Below, one piece after another: positions 51,361-53,903 of a stretch of 53,903 nt of DNA (positions within the stretch are counted from its first letter, which is position 1; the number at the start of each line of letters is the position of its first letter). The DNA lies in the NCBI GenBank assembly GCA_016788865.1, contig JAEUSB010000105.1:1-53903 (forward strand), written 5' to 3'. A model generated the notes under the pieces. The model saw only the letters and a list, made by a program, of their open reading frames with translations. It was not told where the DNA came from and made no database searches. Source of the stretch: Leptospirales bacterium. Its GTDB lineage: Bacteria > Spirochaetota > Leptospiria > Leptospirales > Leptonemataceae. The translations under genes and the position numbers were made by a program.

Positions 51361-52803
51361 TCAAAACTGGAAGTAGAAGAAATCCTTCTGTCCACCGGTA
51401 AACTGTGACAGACCAATGATCATAGCAATACTCACCAGAGGTATAAGCCATTTCTCAAAACGGCGAATAAAGCCAAGCCGACCGTGAAATTCATCGAACA
51501 GATGAAAAAACAAAATCCCTGCAGCGCAATAAGCGACCGTTTCAAGGTGTGCCGGCGTGGCACGTGTTACATCGAGCCATTGACGCAGATTAAACATTCC
51601 GGGCAAAGCCTGGATGCTCCAGGACCAGGAAGGAGCCATAAAGAAGATTGTGGAAGGCCAGAACATCAAGTGGGCGACCAGCAATCGCAGGCCACGGCTC
51701 CACCAGGCGGATGGCCATTCAGGAATCCCTTTCGAGACTGCAAAGGCTTCCAATGAAAGCATTACCCCAACCATAGTTCCCCAGACGACAAACGTATAGG
51801 CTGCGCCATGCCAGAGGCCACCCAGGAAGAAGGTCACAATGAAATTCAAGTAGATGCGTGCATTGCTGACCCGATTGCCTCCCATAGCAATGTAGACATA
51901 GTCGCGCAACCAGAGAGACAACGTTATGTGCCAGCGACGCCAGAAATCGCTTACGGAAATCATGAACAGAGGCGCCTTAAAGTTCACGGGAACCTGGAAT
52001 CCCATCAAGAGTCCAAATCCGCGTGCCAGGTCTGAGTAAGCAGAGAAATCGGCATAGACCATGGCAACAAAAACGATTGGTGTCAACCACAGATAGACCG
52101 GATGATAGATCCCGGGATCGCTCGCCGCCATAATGGGGCTGAGAAATACCGTTAATTGATCAGCCAGAAATACTTTCTTAACAATTCCGATTATGCAAAG
52201 CCATAACCCTTTGTAGAACGCATTCTCGTCCAGCGGCAACCCTTCTGTCCAGGCGCGACGGATCTGCGGGAGCAACTCATGCGAGCGCATGATTGGGCCG
52301 GCAATCAGTTGTGGGAAGAATGCTTTGAAAAGCAGAACTTCGAGGAGTGAATTCTTCTCAGTATATTTCTCGCGAAAGATGTCAAATCCGTACGACATGA
52401 TCTGAAACGTATAGAAGCTGATCGCAAGCGGAAGCAGTATCTCGTGCCCGAGCATTCGATGCGATTCAAACAGGGTTGGCTGTGAAAGCCAGGACAGTCC
52501 GGTCAAACGGCCAATGATATCGGCGCCAAAGTAGAAGTATTTGAAGAACGCGAGATTAAGAACATTCCCAACCTGGAGGGAATAAAAAATCCAATTCTTG
52601 CGAAAGGTTCGCCAGAGTTCGATTACGGTCCAGTTGATCCCGATCACAGTTACAAAGTGTAACGTGAAAAGCAAATTCCAGGAGGCGTAGAAATACAGGG
52701 ACGCTGCGGTTAAAAACCAGACGCGAAAACGCGGTGGCAGCGACCAATGAATGACAAGAACAATTAGGAAGAAGAGTAGGAACTGCCCGGTCACAAAGAG
52801 CAT
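51361..52803 (-). CDS. MBOAT family O-acyltransferase (AlgI/DltB-like)
   Basis: A 480-residue polytopic membrane protein with about ten helices. MBOAT hallmarks are 'PLAISFYTFQIMSYGFDIFR', 'FFPQLIAGPIMR', 'DFWRRWHITLSLWLRDYVYI' and the catalytic His in 'FFLGGLWHGAAYTFVVWG'. It would pass acyl (usually acetyl) groups across the inner membrane to polysaccharide or teichoic-acid-like acceptors. The ATG immediately follows the pseudouridine synthase stop (TAAATG), with GGAGG upstream. DUF1574 follows. The acceptor is unknown. Confidence 0.92.
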   Translation of the reverse strand: MLFVTGQFLLFFLIVLVIHWSLPPRFRVWFLTAASLYFYASWNLLFTLHFVTVIGINWTVIELWRTFRKNWIFYSLQVGNVLNLAFFKYFYFGADIIGRLTGLSWLSQPTLFESHRMLGHEILLPLAISFYTFQIMSYGFDIFREKYTEKNSLLEVLLFKAFFPQLIAGPIMRSHELLPQIRRAWTEGLPLDENAFYKGLWLCIIGIVKKVFLADQLTVFLSPIMAASDPGIYHPVYLWLTPIVFVAMVYADFSAYSDLARGFGLLMGFQVPVNFKAPLFMISVSDFWRRWHITLSLWLRDYVYIAMGGNRVSNARIYLNFIVTFFLGGLWHGAAYTFVVWGTMVGVMLSLEAFAVSKGIPEWPSAWWSRGLRLLVAHLMFWPSTIFFMAPSWSWSIQALPGMFNLRQWLDVTRATPAHLETVAYCAAGILFFHLFDEFHGRLGFIRRFEKWLIPLVSIAMIIGLSQFTGGQKDFFYFQF

Positions 52804-53903
52804 TTACTTACCACCTCCGTAGAGCAAGAAGTTAGGGTCAATCTCACGAATCTGCCCCTCTTCCAGTGGCTCTTTTTCAAGATCACAGAAACCAACTGCG
52901 ACCCGAAAGAGGTCGAGCACATTCAATCCCAGCGAAGCAAACATGCGCCGGATCTGTCGATTCTTTCCTTCACCCAGAACAACTTCGACAAGCCCGGTCT
53001 GACGATCGCGAATGTGCACTGCATGCGCGCGCAAGATGTCGCCCTCGTCTTCAATTCCTTTATAGAAGGATCTTGCCAGGTCCTTCTCAGTCGGTAACAT
53101 CTCCACTTTAACCAGATACTTCTTGGTAAGGCGTCGCGTGGGGTGTGCGATTGCGTTTAAGAATGCGCCATCGGTAGAAAGCACCACCAGGCCGCGCGTA
53201 TCCCGATCGAGGCGGCCGGCGTACTTCAAGCCCTTCAAGTCTTCCGGCAGGTAATCGGCCAGAATCTTGTCTTCGCCGAATCTACGATGCGAACAGATCA
53301 CACCCACTGGCTTATTCATGATGTAATACTTGTTCTCGGGCATTTTGATGAGCTTGCCGTCGACACGAACGGTATCTGTACGACTAATGCGAAACGCCAG
53401 GTCCTTGATAACTACACCGCTCACTTCTACCCGACCGGCCAGGATATAGCGCTCAACATCGCGTCTCGCGCCAACACCGCAGCTTGCCAGATAACGGTTG
53501 ATTCTAAAGTCTTTGGCTGGTCCGGTCTCGCCTGAAAGGGATTTTTCAAATGAGTCAATGGCTAGTTGACGTTTAGCCGGCTCAACCTTAGCAGGCTCGA
53601 GAGTGATAGGTTGCTTCCGCGTATCACGACGCGGCGGACGATCACGTTGTGGTCTGTCGCTTCCAAATTCACGACGCGGTGGACGATCACGTTGTGGTCT
53701 GTCGCTTCCAAATTCACGACGCGGGGGACGATCACGTTGTGGTCTGTCGCTTCCAAATTCACGACGCGGCGGACGATCACGTTGCGGTCTGTCGCTTCCA
53801 AATTCACGACGCGGTGGACGATCACGCTGTGGCCTGTCGCTTCCAAATTCACGACGCGGTGGACGATCACGTTGTGGTCTGTCACTTCCAAATTCACGAC
53901 GCG
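52804..53903 (-). CDS. RsuA/RluB-type pseudouridine synthase with Arg-rich repeat extension (5' end outside window)
   Basis: The frame is open from 52804 to the window edge. An N-terminal tail of at least six RREFGSDRPQRDRPP repeats is followed by a Lys/Pro linker. The S4 RNA-binding domain is 'FRINRYLASCGVGARRDVERYILAGRVEV', and the catalytic domain has the active-site Asp in 'YAGRLDRDTRGLVVLSTDG' and 'VVLGEGKNRQIRRMFASLG'. RluB/RsuA enzymes make pseudouridine in 23S or 16S rRNA; which one is not certain. An internal Met (53424) is not the start because the S4 domain lies upstream of it. The true start lies beyond the window. The gene is followed directly by MBOAT (TAAATG). Confidence 0.9.
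   Translation of the reverse strand, partial: RREFGSDRPQRDRPPRREFGSDRPQRDRPPRREFGSDRPQRDRPPRREFGSDRPQRDRPPRREFGSDRPQRDRPPRREFGSDRPQRDRPPRRDTRKQPITLEPAKVEPAKRQLAIDSFEKSLSGETGPAKDFRINRYLASCGVGARRDVERYILAGRVEVSGVVIKDLAFRISRTDTVRVDGKLIKMPENKYYIMNKPVGVICSHRRFGEDKILADYLPEDLKGLKYAGRLDRDTRGLVVLSTDGAFLNAIAHPTRRLTKKYLVKVEMLPTEKDLARSFYKGIEDEGDILRAHAVHIRDRQTGLVEVVLGEGKNRQIRRMFASLGLNVLDLFRVAVGFCDLEKEPLEEGQIREIDPNFLLYGGGK
53632..53901 (-). repeat. Six tandem 45-bp repeats inside the pseudouridine synthase gene
   Basis: Six units of exactly 45 bp follow each other without gaps, each encoding RREFGSDRPQRDRPP with only synonymous differences (for example CCA/CCG/CCC and AGT/AGC). The array continues to the window edge. 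It is coding, in frame, and not a CRISPR array because there are no spacers. Confidence 0.95.

Noticed and set aside
53562..53897. A 111-codon minus-strand frame through the 45-bp repeats (NLEATDHNVIVHRVV pattern)
   Set aside because: It is a shifted reading of the repeat array; the frame giving RREFGSDRPQRDRPP is continuous with the S4 and catalytic domains of the pseudouridine synthase.
53632..53901. Possible CRISPR array
   Set aside because: Units are contiguous, have no spacers, and are in-frame coding repeats with synonymous changes.

Overview
The window looks like a chromosomal segment from the order Leptospirales (spirochaetes). Three protein types point there: a surface lipoprotein ending in a DUF1554-like domain (5915-8659), a DUF1574-type SGNH protein beside an MBOAT acyltransferase (50193-52803), and a GAF/PilZ-like protein resembling DUF1577 (10070-11155). 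By eye the G+C content is close to 50%, which fits a Leptonema- or Turneriella-like lineage better than Leptospira itself. This rests on family recognition only; no search was run. Genes are densely packed, no gap exceeds about 225 bases, and I saw no rRNA, tRNA, CRISPR array, intact insertion sequence or phage.

Layout. 2-8659: envelope and secreted proteins (Spy-like protein, prohibitin-type SPFH protein, cardiolipin-synthase-like phospholipase D, a secreted caspase-fold protein, a DCC oxidoreductase, two lipoproteins). 8850-11155: a membrane adenylate cyclase facing a GAF/PilZ-like protein. 11260-16302: egtB-egtD-DUF427, divergent from an ABC transporter (ATPase plus fused binding protein/permease) of the quaternary-amine family, which suggests ergothioneine synthesis paired with uptake. 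16396-22953: a zinc-finger protein, a CitE-like lyase, a CarF/PEDS1-type plasmanylethanolamine desaturase, hisF-hisE, MgtC, and PilZ-hisS. 23001-29482: an OmpA/PD40 protein, a spore-photoproduct-lyase-like radical SAM enzyme, OsmC, DUF805, a CheY-like receiver and a GAF-SpoIIE phosphatase. 29499-33342: an epimerase/strictosidine-synthase-like fusion and an LtaS-like membrane sulfatase-fold enzyme. 33378-38037: methylmalonyl-CoA mutase, rpiA and a HAD phosphatase, divergent from a DUF2341/LamG lipoprotein. 38123-43119: a thioesterase and haloalkane dehalogenase, then an adenylate cyclase fused to a truncated haemoglobin, converging on a ferritin-like gene and a double-CNB, CRP-like gene. 43167-50061: TPR proteins, an internally deleted GxxExxY gene between inverted repeats, an outer-membrane barrel, a VWA-STAS fusion, another TPR protein and a charged single-TM protein. 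50193-53903: DUF1574, MBOAT and an RsuA/RluB pseudouridine synthase with an arginine-rich 15-residue repeat that runs off the window.

How the genes may work together. There is a cAMP theme: two class III cyclases, one with a predicted haem domain, and a cyclic-nucleotide-binding CRP-like protein. There is a redox/thiol theme: EgtB, EgtD, OsmC, the DCC protein and the ferritin-like protein. There is an envelope-modification theme: MBOAT/DUF1574, the LtaS-like enzyme, CarF and the phospholipase D. The strongest leads are the egt locus with its adjacent ABC transporter, the cyclase-haemoglobin fusion and the epimerase-propeller fusion.
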